Shown: positions 26,949 to 35,560, counted from the stretch's first letter. The stretch: DNA of 64,000 nucleotides from Arcicella rigui (GCF_034929435.1 NZ_JAYFUM010000028.1:46641-110640); one strand, 5' to 3'. Translations and numbers: made by a program. Notes: a model not told the origin generated them from the letters alone.

Positions 26949-28895
26949 TTATTCCTTAAATCTTACAATATTCTTATTAATTTCTCCTTGCATAAGGCTA
27001 ATAAATTGGTCGATTGGCATCATTCCTAAATCACCTTCTCCTTTCTTACGAACTGAAACCATGCCTTGTTCTGATTCTTTTTCTCCAACAATAAGCATGA
27101 ATGGTAATTTATTTACTTCTGCATCACGGATTTTTCTACCAATTTTTTCATCACGATGGTCGATATATCCACGCAAATCGTTTTCCTGTAAACGTAAGAA
27201 AATTTCATTCGCATAATCTTCATACTTTTCAGAAATTGGTAAAACAGCCAATTGTTCTGGCGACAACCAAAGTGGGAAATTTCCAGCAGTATTTTCAATT
27301 AAAATAGCTACAAAACGTTCTAATGAACCAAATGGAGCTCTGTGAATCATCACAGGGCGGTGTTTTTGGTTGTCTGAACCTGTGTATTCTAATTCAAAAC
27401 GTTGTGGTAATTGATAATCCACTTGGATTGTTCCTAATTGCCATTTACGTCCTAAAGCATCTTTCACCATAAAGTCTAATTTCGGACCGTAGAATGCAGC
27501 TTCGCCTAATTCTACTACCGTTGGTAAACCTTTTGCAGCCGCAGATTTGATGATGGCAGCCTCGGCTTTGTCCCAATCTTCGTCTTTACCGATGTACTTT
27601 TCTTTATTTTCAGGGTCACGTAATGAAATTTGTGCTGAATAATTATCAAAACCTAAAGCTTTGAATACGTACAACACCAAATCAATTACTTTCATAAACT
27701 CGTCTTCTACTTGGTCGGGACGACAGAAAATATGAGCGTCATCTTGAGTAAATCCACGTACACGAGTCAAACCATGTAATTCCCCTGACTGTTCATAACG
27801 ATACACTGTTCCAAATTCAGCCAAACGTAAAGGCAAATCTCTGTAACTACGAGGTTTTGTCTTGTAAATTTCGCAGTGGTGAGGACAGTTCATTGGTTTC
27901 AAGAAAAACTCTTCACCTTCGTCCGGAGTACGAATGGGTTGGAAAGAATCTGCACCATATTTCGCATAGTGACCAGAAGTAATATATAATTCCTTAGAAG
28001 CAATGTGTGGCGTAATTACGGGCGAATAACCTGCACGTACCTGAGCTCTACGCAAGAAATTCTCTAAGCGTTCACGCAACATTGTACCTTTGGGTAACCA
28101 CAGTGGTAAGCCCATTCCCACTTTTTCTGAGAAAGCGAAAAGTTCTAATTCTTTCCCCAATTTACGGTGGTCACGGCGTTTCGCTTCTTCTAATAAAGTT
28201 AAGTACTCTTCTAATTCTTTTTGTTTCGGAAAAGTAACGGCATACACACGAGTCATTTGCTTACGAGAAGTATCACCTCTCCAATACGCACCCGCTACCG
28301 ACATCAATTTTACCGCTTTGATAAAACCAGTATTCGGAATGTGTGGTCCACGGCACAAATCTGTAAAGTTACCTTGCTGATAGAAAGTAATTGAACCGTC
28401 TTCCAAACCTTCCAACAATTCGAGTTTGTATTCGTCTCCTTTTTCTGTAAAATATTTAATAGCATCAGCTTTAGAAACCTCAGAGCGTTGATATTGGTTT
28501 TTCTGACGAGCCAATTCCAACATTTTATCTTCGATTTTCTTAAACTCATCGGCACTAAGTGCCTTGTCGCCCATGTCAATATCATAATAGAAACCCGTTT
28601 CGATAGCTGGCCCGATACCAAATTTAGTACCTGGATGCAAAGCCTCGATAGCCTCTGCCAATAAGTGAGCTGATGAATGCCAAAACGTAGATTTTCCATC
28701 TGCATCATTCCAAGTTAATAATTGGAAGTCGCAATCTTCATTGATGGGTAAAGAAGCATCTACTACTTTCCCATTTACTTTGGCTGCTAAAACATTTCTT
28801 GCTAATCCTTCTGAAATGCTGAGGGCAATGTCCATCCCAGTTGTTCCCTGAGCATACTCTCTGACATTACCGTCGGGTAATTTAATTTTAATCAT
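26949..28895 (-). CDS. thrS: Threonine-tRNA ligase
   Basis: This enzyme charges tRNA-Thr. The 648 residues comprise a TGS domain (1-60, MIKIKLPDGNVREY), the SAD editing domain (HSSAHLLAEAI... with its HxxxH site), and a class II catalytic core with motif 2 FGTVYRYEQSGELHGLTRVRGFTQDDAHIF and zinc ligands in MNCPHHCEIY. The C-terminal anticodon-binding domain ends the protein. The ATG at 28895 is chosen because family N-termini begin MIKI. The extra upstream in-frame residues fall within the predicted leader. Confidence 0.97.
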   Translation of the reverse strand: MIKIKLPDGNVREYAQGTTGMDIALSISEGLARNVLAAKVNGKVVDASLPINEDCDFQLLTWNDADGKSTFWHSSAHLLAEAIEALHPGTKFGIGPAIETGFYYDIDMGDKALSADEFKKIEDKMLELARQKNQYQRSEVSKADAIKYFTEKGDEYKLELLEGLEDGSITFYQQGNFTDLCRGPHIPNTGFIKAVKLMSVAGAYWRGDTSRKQMTRVYAVTFPKQKELEEYLTLLEEAKRRDHRKLGKELELFAFSEKVGMGLPLWLPKGTMLRERLENFLRRAQVRAGYSPVITPHIASKELYITSGHYAKYGADSFQPIRTPDEGEEFFLKPMNCPHHCEIYKTKPRSYRDLPLRLAEFGTVYRYEQSGELHGLTRVRGFTQDDAHIFCRPDQVEDEFMKVIDLVLYVFKALGFDNYSAQISLRDPENKEKYIGKDEDWDKAEAAIIKSAAAKGLPTVVELGEAAFYGPKLDFMVKDALGRKWQLGTIQVDYQLPQRFELEYTGSDNQKHRPVMIHRAPFGSLERFVAILIENTAGNFPLWLSPEQLAVLPISEKYEDYANEIFLRLQENDLRGYIDHRDEKIGRKIRDAEVNKLPFMLIVGEKESEQGMVSVRKKGEGDLGMMPIDQFISLMQGEINKNIVRFKE

Positions 28896-29020
28896 GGGGT
28901 TTGTGTTTGTTTTGAGCCTTAGAATTGGAAGAAAATGTTCTACAAATAACATTTCTTGTCAATACGCTGTCTCAAACGCTTATTTTATTGATATGAAAGA
29001 TGATTGTCTTAAAACGTTGG

Positions 29021-29051
29021 CAAATGTATCTGATTCAACATCAAAATACAA
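29021..29051 (-). promoter_or_regulatory. Promoter for thrS (and infC)
   Basis: On the minus strand TTG (29049-29051) is followed after 20 nt by TACATTTG (29021-29028), matching the Bacteroidota consensus. The implied leader before the ATG at 28895 is about 120 nt. I see no T-box or other recognisable riboswitch in it. Confidence 0.5.
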
Positions 29052-29074
29052 GTTAATGAAAAATTCTACGCTTT

Positions 29075-30247
29075 TTAATTATTCAAATTCACTTTGGGCT
29101 GTAATGGTTTCAAAGTGGTAGTATCTAATTTTCGTTTAGGAATATCGTATTTCGGATAGGATGAAGTATCATATTTCATGTCCAAATTGGGCGAATATTC
29201 TCCGTATTTTTGCTTGTGCTGGGTTCTATACACACCATTCAAAGCACGATAATCTTGGCTATTTTCATTAAAAAGCTCCTGATAATATACTTCTGCTTTG
29301 GCATAATTGCCTGTATATTCTAAACATTGTGCATAGAAAAATTTTGCATCAGGATATTTAGTATTGTTGCGATAAGTACGTTCAAAAAAAGGTAAAGCAT
29401 AGCGATAATTACGAACTTTGAAATAAATGATTCCGGCATTAAAACTGGCTTCTACCAAAGCGGTATCTAATCTGATTGCTTTGGTGTAGCTAATCAAAGC
29501 ACTGTCGGTTTTCCAAGCCTTTTGATATGTTTTTCCTTTCTGTAAATACAATTCAGCATTTCGAGGGTGAAACCTCAAACCTCTACTGGCATACGCCAGT
29601 GCTAAATCATATTCACGGAGATTGGTGTGTACTTGTGCTAATTTTAAGTAAACAGGTAAAAAACTGGGTTTCAGCACTAAAGTTTGCTGATAATAACCCA
29701 AAGCGGTGGCTGTATCCGCCATTTTTGCAGCAATTTCTCCTTGCACAAAATAGGTTTCACCATTATTAGGGGAAATCTGTAAAGCTTTTGCTAAATAGAT
29801 TTTTGCTTTAGAGTATTGATTGATTTGCTGATACAAATCGCCCAACAAAGTATAAAGTTCTGGCGATTCAGCATTCAATACTTCCGCTTTTGAGGCCGCT
29901 TCTAAGGCTTCTCGTGGTTGTTTGTTTGCTCTCAGAATCAATGCTTTTGCTTGAAAATACGAGCCAACGTTGGGCTTTATACCAATGGCCGTATTGATGT
30001 CGTCGAGGGCTTCGCTTACTTTATCGTTTTCTAAATACAAAAGCGAACGTTTGTAATAATTCTCTGAACTACTTGGCGAAGATTCAATCGCATCTGTTAA
30101 AAAAGCAATGGCTGCTTCACGGCGAGCCTTCTCGGTTACTTCTGGAACAGGCGGAATAGTGATTCCTTTTTTGGATTCAGAAATGCAAGAACTTACCAAA
30201 AATGGTAAGCCAACAAAATAGACTAAAAAGAGTAGGTACTTATTCAT
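29075..30247 (-). CDS. TPR-repeat lipoprotein
   Basis: This 390-residue exported protein has a lipoprotein signal with lipobox VSSC (Cys21). It then carries about eight tetratricopeptide repeats between residues 45 and 350, recognisable from pattern pieces such as AEVLNAESPELYTLLGDLYQ and AYASRGLRFHPRNAELYLQKG. TPR scaffolds mediate protein contacts, and the partner is unknown. The ATG at 30247 is preferred to the adjacent TTG. The gene separates thrS-infC from rpmI-rplT. Confidence 0.88.
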   Translation of the reverse strand: MNKYLLFLVYFVGLPFLVSSCISESKKGITIPPVPEVTEKARREAAIAFLTDAIESSPSSSENYYKRSLLYLENDKVSEALDDINTAIGIKPNVGSYFQAKALILRANKQPREALEAASKAEVLNAESPELYTLLGDLYQQINQYSKAKIYLAKALQISPNNGETYFVQGEIAAKMADTATALGYYQQTLVLKPSFLPVYLKLAQVHTNLREYDLALAYASRGLRFHPRNAELYLQKGKTYQKAWKTDSALISYTKAIRLDTALVEASFNAGIIYFKVRNYRYALPFFERTYRNNTKYPDAKFFYAQCLEYTGNYAKAEVYYQELFNENSQDYRALNGVYRTQHKQKYGEYSPNLDMKYDTSSYPKYDIPKRKLDTTTLKPLQPKVNLNN

Positions 30248-30367
30248 CAATCAAAATTACAAAATGATAATTATTCAAGGCTATGAATGCTGTTAAAAAT
30301 TATCAAAGCTTTTGATCAAAATATCCTCTGAATGATTACTTTAAATGATTTTGTTTTCAGTTTTAGC

Positions 30368-30396
30368 TTTGTCTATTATATTTTTTTGTATCTTTG
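30368..30396 (+). promoter_or_regulatory. Promoter for rpmI-rplT
   Basis: TTTG at 30368-30371 and TATCTTTG at 30389-30396 are separated by 17 nt, close to the Bacteroidota consensus. The leader to rpmI is about 40 nt. Confidence 0.6.
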
Positions 30397-30444
30397 CAGA
30401 CTATTTTACAAAATTTATATTTTTCATTTAAAACGTTTAATAAA

Positions 30445-30639
30445 ATGCCAAAAATTAAAACCAAATCTGGAGCTAAAAAACGCTTCAAGGTTACAGGAAC
30501 AGGCAAAATCAAGCGTAAACACGCTTTCCATAGCCACATTCTTACAAAAAAATCTACTAAACGTAAACGTAACTTAGTTCACGATACTTTAGTAAGTTCA
30601 TCTGACATGGACAGAGTAACGTTAATGTTAGTAATGTAA
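30445..30639 (+). CDS. rpmI: 50S ribosomal protein L35
   Basis: This 64-residue basic ribosomal protein begins MPKIKTKSGAKKRFK and contains RKHAFHSHILTKKSTKRKR, both standard for bacterial L35. The ATG at 30445 is fixed by the conserved N-terminus; upstream in-frame codons are not part of the protein. rplT follows after 121 nt. Confidence 0.97.
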   Translation: MPKIKTKSGAKKRFKVTGTGKIKRKHAFHSHILTKKSTKRKRNLVHDTLVSSSDMDRVTLMLVM

Positions 30640-30760
30640 TTCTTGCTTTTTGAGATTGTATTCCCAAAAACAAAAAATTATTTAGTTATTGTTCAACCAG
30701 AAAAATTGGCTCAAGAAGTGTTAAGCATTAACCGCCATTTTTCAAAAAACAACCAAGATT

Positions 30761-31105
30761 ATGCCACGTAGCGTCAATCACGTAGCGTCGAGAGCAAGAC
30801 GTAAAAAAGTGCTTAAATTAGCTAAAGGTTTTTACGGAAGAGGTAAAAACGTTTGGACGGTAGCGAAGAACAAAATTGAAAAAGGTCTTCAATATGCTTA
30901 CCGTGACCGTAAGGTTAAGAAAAGAGATTTCCGTGCTTTATGGATTCAGCGTATCAATGCTGCTGCACGTCAAGAAGGTTTATCTTACTCAGCTTTAATG
31001 GGTAAATTAAACAAACAAGGTATCGAGTTAAACAGAAAAGTATTAGCTGACTTAGCAATGAACCACCCAGAGGCGTTCAAAGCAGTAGTAGCGAAAGTAA
31101 AATAG
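30761..31105 (+). CDS. rplT: 50S ribosomal protein L20
   Basis: L20 binds 23S rRNA early in 50S assembly. The 114-residue protein shows the standard start MPRSVNHVASRARRKKVLK, the GFYGRGKNVWTVAKN segment and the WIQRINAAARQEGLSYSALM signature. In many bacteria L20 also represses its own operon by binding the infC-rpmI leader. Here infC is elsewhere, so any autoregulation would have to act on the rpmI leader or the 121-nt spacer. Confidence 0.97.
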   Translation: MPRSVNHVASRARRKKVLKLAKGFYGRGKNVWTVAKNKIEKGLQYAYRDRKVKKRDFRALWIQRINAAARQEGLSYSALMGKLNKQGIELNRKVLADLAMNHPEAFKAVVAKVK

Positions 31106-31112
31106 AAAGATT

Positions 31113-31142
31113 AGAGCGATTCATTGAATCGCTCTTTTTTTA
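31113..31142. terminator. Terminator after rplT, shared with the converging gene
   Basis: A 10-bp stem AGAGCGATTC / GAATCGCTCT with a 3-nt loop is followed by T7. The stop codon of the minus-strand gene at 31140 lies in the T run. Confidence 0.88.
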
Positions 31143-31565
31143 TGTCTCAATCAATAAAGTTTTAATTCCTATCCATTCGCCTGCTTCGGTTTTACCGATT
31201 ACAAATACTTCGATTTCGGTCTCCCCCACTCTGAATACTTGAAGGTCTTGTAATTTTTTCTTTAGCACTGTTTTTAGTTTGAGTGCATCTTCTGCCCATT
31301 GTGCTTCTTCGTCTGTAAACCAATCTTCTGAACGTGTTAAAGGCTCAAAGAAAAGCTCCAAGTCCATCGTTTGAATGGCTGTTTCTTCGCTTTTTCCTAT
31401 AAAAGTTTTAAAGTTTTCGGTAGAAATTTCAGCAACAGTATCGAGTATTTCAAAAAACTCAATCTTTTCATCTGATTCACTCGGATACCTCAAATCTGCC
31501 ACAAGTAGTTCTATTTGCTCTTTAAGATATGTTTTACTGTTTTTTTGTGACTTTGAATTGCTCAT
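31140..31565 (-). CDS. NuiA-like (nuclease A inhibitor family) protein
   Basis: This 141-residue protein resembles the cyanobacterial DNase inhibitor NuiA along its length: LRYPSESDEKIEFFEI, the DLELFFEPLTRSEDWFTDEE segment, and the C-terminal QVFRVGETEIEVFVIGKTEAG followed by GIKTLLIET. NuiA blocks the non-specific nuclease NucA. No NucA-like gene is visible in the window, and many NuiA homologues in non-nuclease contexts are uncharacterised. It is a lone gene convergent with rplT. Confidence 0.75.
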   Translation of the reverse strand: MSNSKSQKNSKTYLKEQIELLVADLRYPSESDEKIEFFEILDTVAEISTENFKTFIGKSEETAIQTMDLELFFEPLTRSEDWFTDEEAQWAEDALKLKTVLKKKLQDLQVFRVGETEIEVFVIGKTEAGEWIGIKTLLIET

Positions 31566-31675
31566 CTTTGTCTAAATTTTGTATTCATTAATTCTCAACT
31601 ATTAATGGTTGAAATTAGAAAAATCTATCTATAATTGTAACTTAAAACGAAAATACTTATAAAATTACTTAAACC

Positions 31676-32182
31676 ATGTTAGAACAATTAATGGGTCTTA
31701 TTCAAGACCACTCGCAAGAAGCCATCGTAAAAAACCCTGCTATTCCCAATGCACAAAACCAAGAAGCGATGCAAACAATTATGAGTGCTATCACAAATGG
31801 TTTTCAAAACGGTGGCTTATCAGGCATCACAGGATTGTTGAACGGACAAGCTGGTGGCGGTGTAGCTGGTTTAATGGCTAATCCGATGGTAGCAAACATT
31901 GCTCAACAAGCTATTGGAAGCTTGATGGAAAAATTTGGTTTAGACAAATCTGCAGCAGCAGGTATTGTTTCACAAGTATTACCCAATGTATTGGGTGCTT
32001 TGGTTAGCAAAACCAACGACCCAAATGATAAGTCTTTCAACATTGGCGATATTACAGGTGCGTTTGCTGACGGAAACGTTGATATGAATGATGTAAAAAA
32101 TATCGCTGGAAAATTCCTTGGTGGACAATCTGGTTCAAGCGAAGGTTTGGGAGGAATGCTTGGCGGTTTGTTTGGCAATTAA
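31676..32182 (+). CDS. Glycine/alanine-rich DUF937-like protein
   Basis: This 168-residue protein is rich in Gly, Ala and Asn and lacks a signal peptide. Its middle (about 75-115, SLMEKFGLDKSAAAGIVSQVLPNVLGAL) matches the short helical repeats of DUF937/YidB-like proteins, and the C-terminus is a Gly tract (GGQSGSSEGLGGMLGGLFG). Function is unknown. It ends just before the compact terminator and promoter of iscS. Confidence 0.7.
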   Translation: MLEQLMGLIQDHSQEAIVKNPAIPNAQNQEAMQTIMSAITNGFQNGGLSGITGLLNGQAGGGVAGLMANPMVANIAQQAIGSLMEKFGLDKSAAAGIVSQVLPNVLGALVSKTNDPNDKSFNIGDITGAFADGNVDMNDVKNIAGKFLGGQSGSSEGLGGMLGGLFGN

Positions 32183-32205
32183 TTCCTTAAGATTTTGTAC
32201 TTTTG
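32171..32205 (+). promoter_or_regulatory. Promoter for iscS, overlapping the upstream gene's end
   Basis: TTTG at 32171-32174, a 23-nt spacer and TACTTTTG at 32198-32205 resemble the Bacteroidota consensus. The predicted start near 32212 falls inside the terminator hairpin of the upstream gene, giving iscS a leader of only about 20 nt. Confidence 0.5.
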
Positions 32206-32231
32206 AGGTAAGCATTTGCTTACCTTTTTTT
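32206..32231 (+). terminator. Terminator abutting the iscS start codon
   Basis: An 8-bp stem AGGTAAGC / GCTTACCT with an ATTT loop is followed by T7, ending directly before the iscS ATG at 32232. Confidence 0.75.
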
Positions 32232-33383
32232 ATGATGAAATATCCCATTTATCTTGACTATAACGCTACCTGTCCGCTTGATGAAAGAGTTTTGAAAGCC
32301 ATGCTTCCTTATTTCAGCGAGCATTTTGGGAATCCTGCTTCACGTTCACATTTATTTGGTTGGAAAGCTCAGGAAGCTATCGACATCGCTCGTGAACAAG
32401 TGGCTGAATTGATTCATGCCAATCCTAAAGAAATTGTTTTTACCAGCGGAGCAACTGAATCCAATAATTTGGCTCTGAAAGGACTTTTTGAGCATTTTTC
32501 GCCCGAAAAGAATCATATCATTACACTTCCAACCGAACATAAAGCCATTTTGGATGTGTGCTTACATCTTGAAAAATTAGGGGCAGAAATTACTTTACTT
32601 CAACCCGATTCTTCAGGAATGATTTCGCCCGAAGCAGTAGAAAAAGCCATTCGCCCTAATACTTTTTTGATTTCAATCATGTATGCCAACAATGAAATCG
32701 GGACGATTCAAGACATTGCCAAAATTGGAGCTTTGGCTAAAAAACATAATGTTTTATTTCATACAGACGCTACTCAGGCTGTCGGAAAAGTATCGGTTGA
32801 TGTTCGTGAGGAAAATATTGATTTACTCAGTATGTCTGGACATAAATTGTATGGGCCAAAAGGCATTGGTGTTTTATATGTGAATGCAAAATCTGATGCT
32901 AAAAATCTGGTAGCACAAATGGACGGCGGCAGGCATCAAAGAGGTTTTCGCTCAGGCACACTCAACGTTCCGTTGATTGTTGGTTTGGGAAAAGCCTGTG
33001 AAATCGCACAATTTGAACTAAAAAAAGTAGCCAAACAAACTGAAAATTTACGGAATCAATTAGAACAAGGCATTCTTCAACATGTCGCTGGCACAAGTAT
33101 CAATGGGCATATTGAAAAACGTCTTCCAAATGTAAGTAATATTTCATTTGAAGGACTTGATGGCGAAAGGCTTTTAGATTCCTTCAAAGAAATTGCCGTT
33201 TCGAGTGGCTCTGCTTGTACTTCTGCTTCTATTGAGCCTTCTCATGTACTAAAATCCATTGGTTTGAGCGATGAACTCGCACAGGCTTCTATTCGTTTTA
33301 GTGTAGGAAAATACACTACACAAAGTGATATAGATTTTACCATTCATTATGTAAAAGAAATTGTAGAGAGTCTAAAGCTATGA
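32232..33383 (+). CDS. iscS: Cysteine desulfurase (IscS/NifS family)
   Basis: This PLP enzyme transfers sulfur from cysteine for Fe-S clusters and thiolation. The 383-residue protein has PLP-binding Lys205 in SMSGHKLYGPKG and the persulfide cysteine Cys329 in SSGSACTSAS, with ATESNNLALKG and HTDATQAVGK in between. The long SSGSACTSAS loop fits the IscS-like class. Two adjacent ATGs (32232 and 32235) are possible starts. No iscU or sufB is adjacent. Its last codon and stop are embedded in heptamer array B. Confidence 0.93.
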   Translation: MMKYPIYLDYNATCPLDERVLKAMLPYFSEHFGNPASRSHLFGWKAQEAIDIAREQVAELIHANPKEIVFTSGATESNNLALKGLFEHFSPEKNHIITLPTEHKAILDVCLHLEKLGAEITLLQPDSSGMISPEAVEKAIRPNTFLISIMYANNEIGTIQDIAKIGALAKKHNVLFHTDATQAVGKVSVDVREENIDLLSMSGHKLYGPKGIGVLYVNAKSDAKNLVAQMDGGRHQRGFRSGTLNVPLIVGLGKACEIAQFELKKVAKQTENLRNQLEQGILQHVAGTSINGHIEKRLPNVSNISFEGLDGERLLDSFKEIAVSSGSACTSASIEPSHVLKSIGLSDELAQASIRFSVGKYTTQSDIDFTIHYVKEIVESLKL

Positions 33384-33491
33384 GCAACGAGCTATGAGCC
33401 ATGAGTTTTTAGCTTTTAGCTATAAATTTCAAAGAAGTCTTTAAGGCTTATAGCTCAAGGCTCACAGCTCACAGCTAAAATCTCTCAGCTA
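33375..33491 (+). repeat. Heptamer array B (7 + 7 inverted 7-nt units)
   Basis: Seven units at 33375-33423 (consensus (G/T)AGCTnT: AAGCTAT GAGCAAC and so on) and seven reverse-oriented units at 33443-33491 (AAGGCTT ATAGCTC AAGGCTC ACAGCTC and so on) flank a 19-nt loop. The two arms are exactly 49 nt each. The iscS stop TGA (33381-33383) spans the first unit boundary, and the right arm ends 5 nt before the next gene's ATG. The unit family is the same as in arrays C, G and I. Confidence 0.85.
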
Positions 33492-33496
33492 AAAAA

Positions 33497-34612
33497 ATGA
33501 AAGAAATCAAAAACATCATTGACGCTTATCATCAAATAGATTTTAGTCAACATAAAGTAGCCTTAGCCACCGTAGTAAGAGTAGAAGGTTCATCATACAG
33601 AAGAGCTGGGGCAAGAATGTTAATTTCAGATTCGGGCGAATGGGTCGGCGGAATTAGTGGCGGTTGTCTGGAAGGTGATGCACTGAAACGTGCCAGATTT
33701 GCCATTGCTCAAAACAAAGCAAGTGTAGTTACTTATGATACTTCCGAAGACGACCCTTATCAAATTGGCGTAGGCTTGGGTTGCAATGGTATTATTGATG
33801 TTTTACTTACCCCTTTGGACGTAGAAAACCCCAATAATCAAGTACTTGCTCTGCAACAGTGCGTTGAAAGTAGAAAACCAGAAGTATTAGTAACAGTAAC
33901 CAAATTAAGAATGGAAACCGACGCTATTCAACTCGGTGATACTTTCCATTTTGAATCTGCCAATCAATTTGAAAGTATTTTTCCTCTGAAAGAAATCAGC
34001 GAAGAGCTTCTTTCAGACATTCAAGACGGTTTAATTTCTACAAAATCAAGTATCAAAAGTTATTCTTTAGAAGACGGTACAATCCAATTATTTATAGAAG
34101 TACTTATTCCTGCGACTCATTTATTAGTGTATGGTGGCAATTATGATATTTATCCAATGGTGAAATTAGCCAAAGAAATTGGCTGGAAAGTATCTGTAAT
34201 TTGTAATCCACTAAAAGTACAAAAACAACTTTTCACTTGGGCTGATGCAGTCATCGAAAAAGAAAATGCGAAAAATATTGCTATCGACCCTTACACGGTG
34301 GCGATATTAATGGCACATGATTATAATACAGATTTCACAAATCTGCGTCATTTATTAAGTACAGAAATTCCTTATATCGGAATGTTAGGCCCCAAAAAAA
34401 GAAGTGATAAAATGTTTAAAGCTATGGCAGAAGAAGGTGAATCAGTTTCTGAAAAAGACGCTGCACGCATTGCCTCTCCCGTTGGTTTAGATATTGGTGC
34501 AAACACACCAGAAGAAATTGCTATTTCGATTTTGGCAGAAATCAAAACCATTTTCAGCAAAAGAAGTGGTGAAAGATTAAAGTTTAGAGATAAACCAATT
34601 TATGAGGTTTAA
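33497..34612 (+). CDS. XdhC/CoxI-family protein
   Basis: XdhC-type proteins bind molybdenum cofactor and deliver it, sulfurated, to xanthine dehydrogenase-family enzymes. The 371 residues show the XdhC_CoxI domain (VRVEGSSYRRAGARML, GGISGGCLEGDA) at about 20-95 and the C-terminal Rossmann XdhC_C domain (about 205-345, with LMAHDYNTD, GMLGPKKRSD and GLDIGANTPEEIA). It follows a cysteine desulfurase gene, which fits, since XdhC partners use a desulfurase to sulfurate the cofactor. No molybdenum hydroxylase gene is in the window. Confidence 0.9.
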   Translation: MKEIKNIIDAYHQIDFSQHKVALATVVRVEGSSYRRAGARMLISDSGEWVGGISGGCLEGDALKRARFAIAQNKASVVTYDTSEDDPYQIGVGLGCNGIIDVLLTPLDVENPNNQVLALQQCVESRKPEVLVTVTKLRMETDAIQLGDTFHFESANQFESIFPLKEISEELLSDIQDGLISTKSSIKSYSLEDGTIQLFIEVLIPATHLLVYGGNYDIYPMVKLAKEIGWKVSVICNPLKVQKQLFTWADAVIEKENAKNIAIDPYTVAILMAHDYNTDFTNLRHLLSTEIPYIGMLGPKKRSDKMFKAMAEEGESVSEKDAARIASPVGLDIGANTPEEIAISILAEIKTIFSKRSGERLKFRDKPIYEV

Positions 34613-34651
34613 AATCTTTACAAACGGTTATCATTTACTATTTATAAAATT

Positions 34652-34692
34652 GCCCATTTTATCAGCTTAAAACTGTAAAATGGGCGATTTTT
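34652..34692. terminator. Bidirectional terminator between XdhC and Rpn genes
   Basis: A 10-bp stem GCCCATTTTA / TAAAATGGGC with an inner CAG/CTG pair has T-rich sequence on the plus side and an A-rich stretch on the other side. Confidence 0.75.
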
Positions 34693-34705
34693 ATTTTTAA
34701 ATAAT

Positions 34706-35560
34706 TCAAAGCTTGTCTATTTCATTCTCAGAAAGTCCCGTCAGGTCAGCAATATCGGAAGAAGACAAGCCTTTGCTTTTCATTTTTCTGGCTACTTCCA
34801 GTAACCCTTCTTGTTTTCCTTCCAATCTCCCCTCCTGCTTCCCTTCATCGAAGGCTGTATCAATTACTCCTTTCAAATCTCTATAAATTTTCAAACTTTG
34901 TTCATAATCTAATCTTTCCTGCTCGGTGTATTTGGCTATTTCAGCTTTTTCAAAGGCTTGGACAAATACTTCGTCTTTGAATATTTCAGGGATGGTTTCA
35001 AAGTCTTCAAGATGTCGAATGAAAAATAACCACTTATCTAATCGGCTTATTAATTCCTGTTCCGTTTTTTTGAAATGAGGCATTTCTAAATAAACAAACT
35101 TCAACTTTTCATAAAATACTTGGTTGTGTTGGTCTTTGAGTTGCACGGTGTGAATTACTTCTCCTTGCCCAGACTTGATATGGTCATCAAACTTAAAATC
35201 AAGAATACCAATGCAATAAACGTATTTCAGTTGATAATTCCATTCACCTTTTTCTGCTTGCTCTTGAATGGGAAAAGTGGCATAATAAACGGTTCTATCC
35301 TTAAAATAATTCTGTTTAGCCTTTTGAAGCTCTACAATGATTTTTTCACCAGCACTGTTTTCGCAATAAATATCATAAATCACCTTTCTATCGCCTTCAT
35401 TATGCCCAAGTTTATCCTTGTCCTTGAAAGTCAAGTCCACGATGTTAGCTTCTGGCAATAGATTCCCCAGAAAATCTATCAAAAGAGGCTTACTGGCTTC
35501 TTCTCCAAAGATTTTCTTAAAACCAAAGTCCGTAAAAGGGTTTACATATTTTGCTTTCAT
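34706..35560 (-). CDS. Rpn-family recombination-promoting nuclease / PD-(D/E)XK transposase-like protein, copy 1
   Basis: This 284-residue protein belongs to the TIGR01784/Rpn group. The N-terminal nuclease domain starts KYVNPFTDFGFKKIFG and has the catalytic elements YDIYCEN (Asp) and VELQKAKQ (Glu-x-Gln). The C-terminal tail has a Lys/Gln/Glu/Gly repeat linker (EGKQEG) and a short helix-turn-helix-like end GLSSSDIADLTGLSENEI. Characterised Rpn proteins nick or cut DNA and promote RecA-independent recombination. It is followed upstream by a near-identical second copy in tandem. Confidence 0.88.
   Translation of the reverse strand: MKAKYVNPFTDFGFKKIFGEEASKPLLIDFLGNLLPEANIVDLTFKDKDKLGHNEGDRKVIYDIYCENSAGEKIIVELQKAKQNYFKDRTVYYATFPIQEQAEKGEWNYQLKYVYCIGILDFKFDDHIKSGQGEVIHTVQLKDQHNQVFYEKLKFVYLEMPHFKKTEQELISRLDKWLFFIRHLEDFETIPEIFKDEVFVQAFEKAEIAKYTEQERLDYEQSLKIYRDLKGVIDTAFDEGKQEGRLEGKQEGLLEVARKMKSKGLSSSDIADLTGLSENEIDKL
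34859..35374 (-). repeat. Segment identical to 35749-36264 (tandem Rpn gene copies)
   Basis: By eye, about 516 nt of the first Rpn gene match the second without a difference at an offset of 890 nt. Beyond these limits the two genes differ at several places, for example GHNEGDR against GHKEADR at one end and the KQEG linker at the other. Confidence 0.85.

Noticed and set aside
28896..29014. T-box or other riboswitch in the thrS leader
   Set aside because: I found no T-box sequence, specifier stem or terminator pair in the roughly 120-nt leader.
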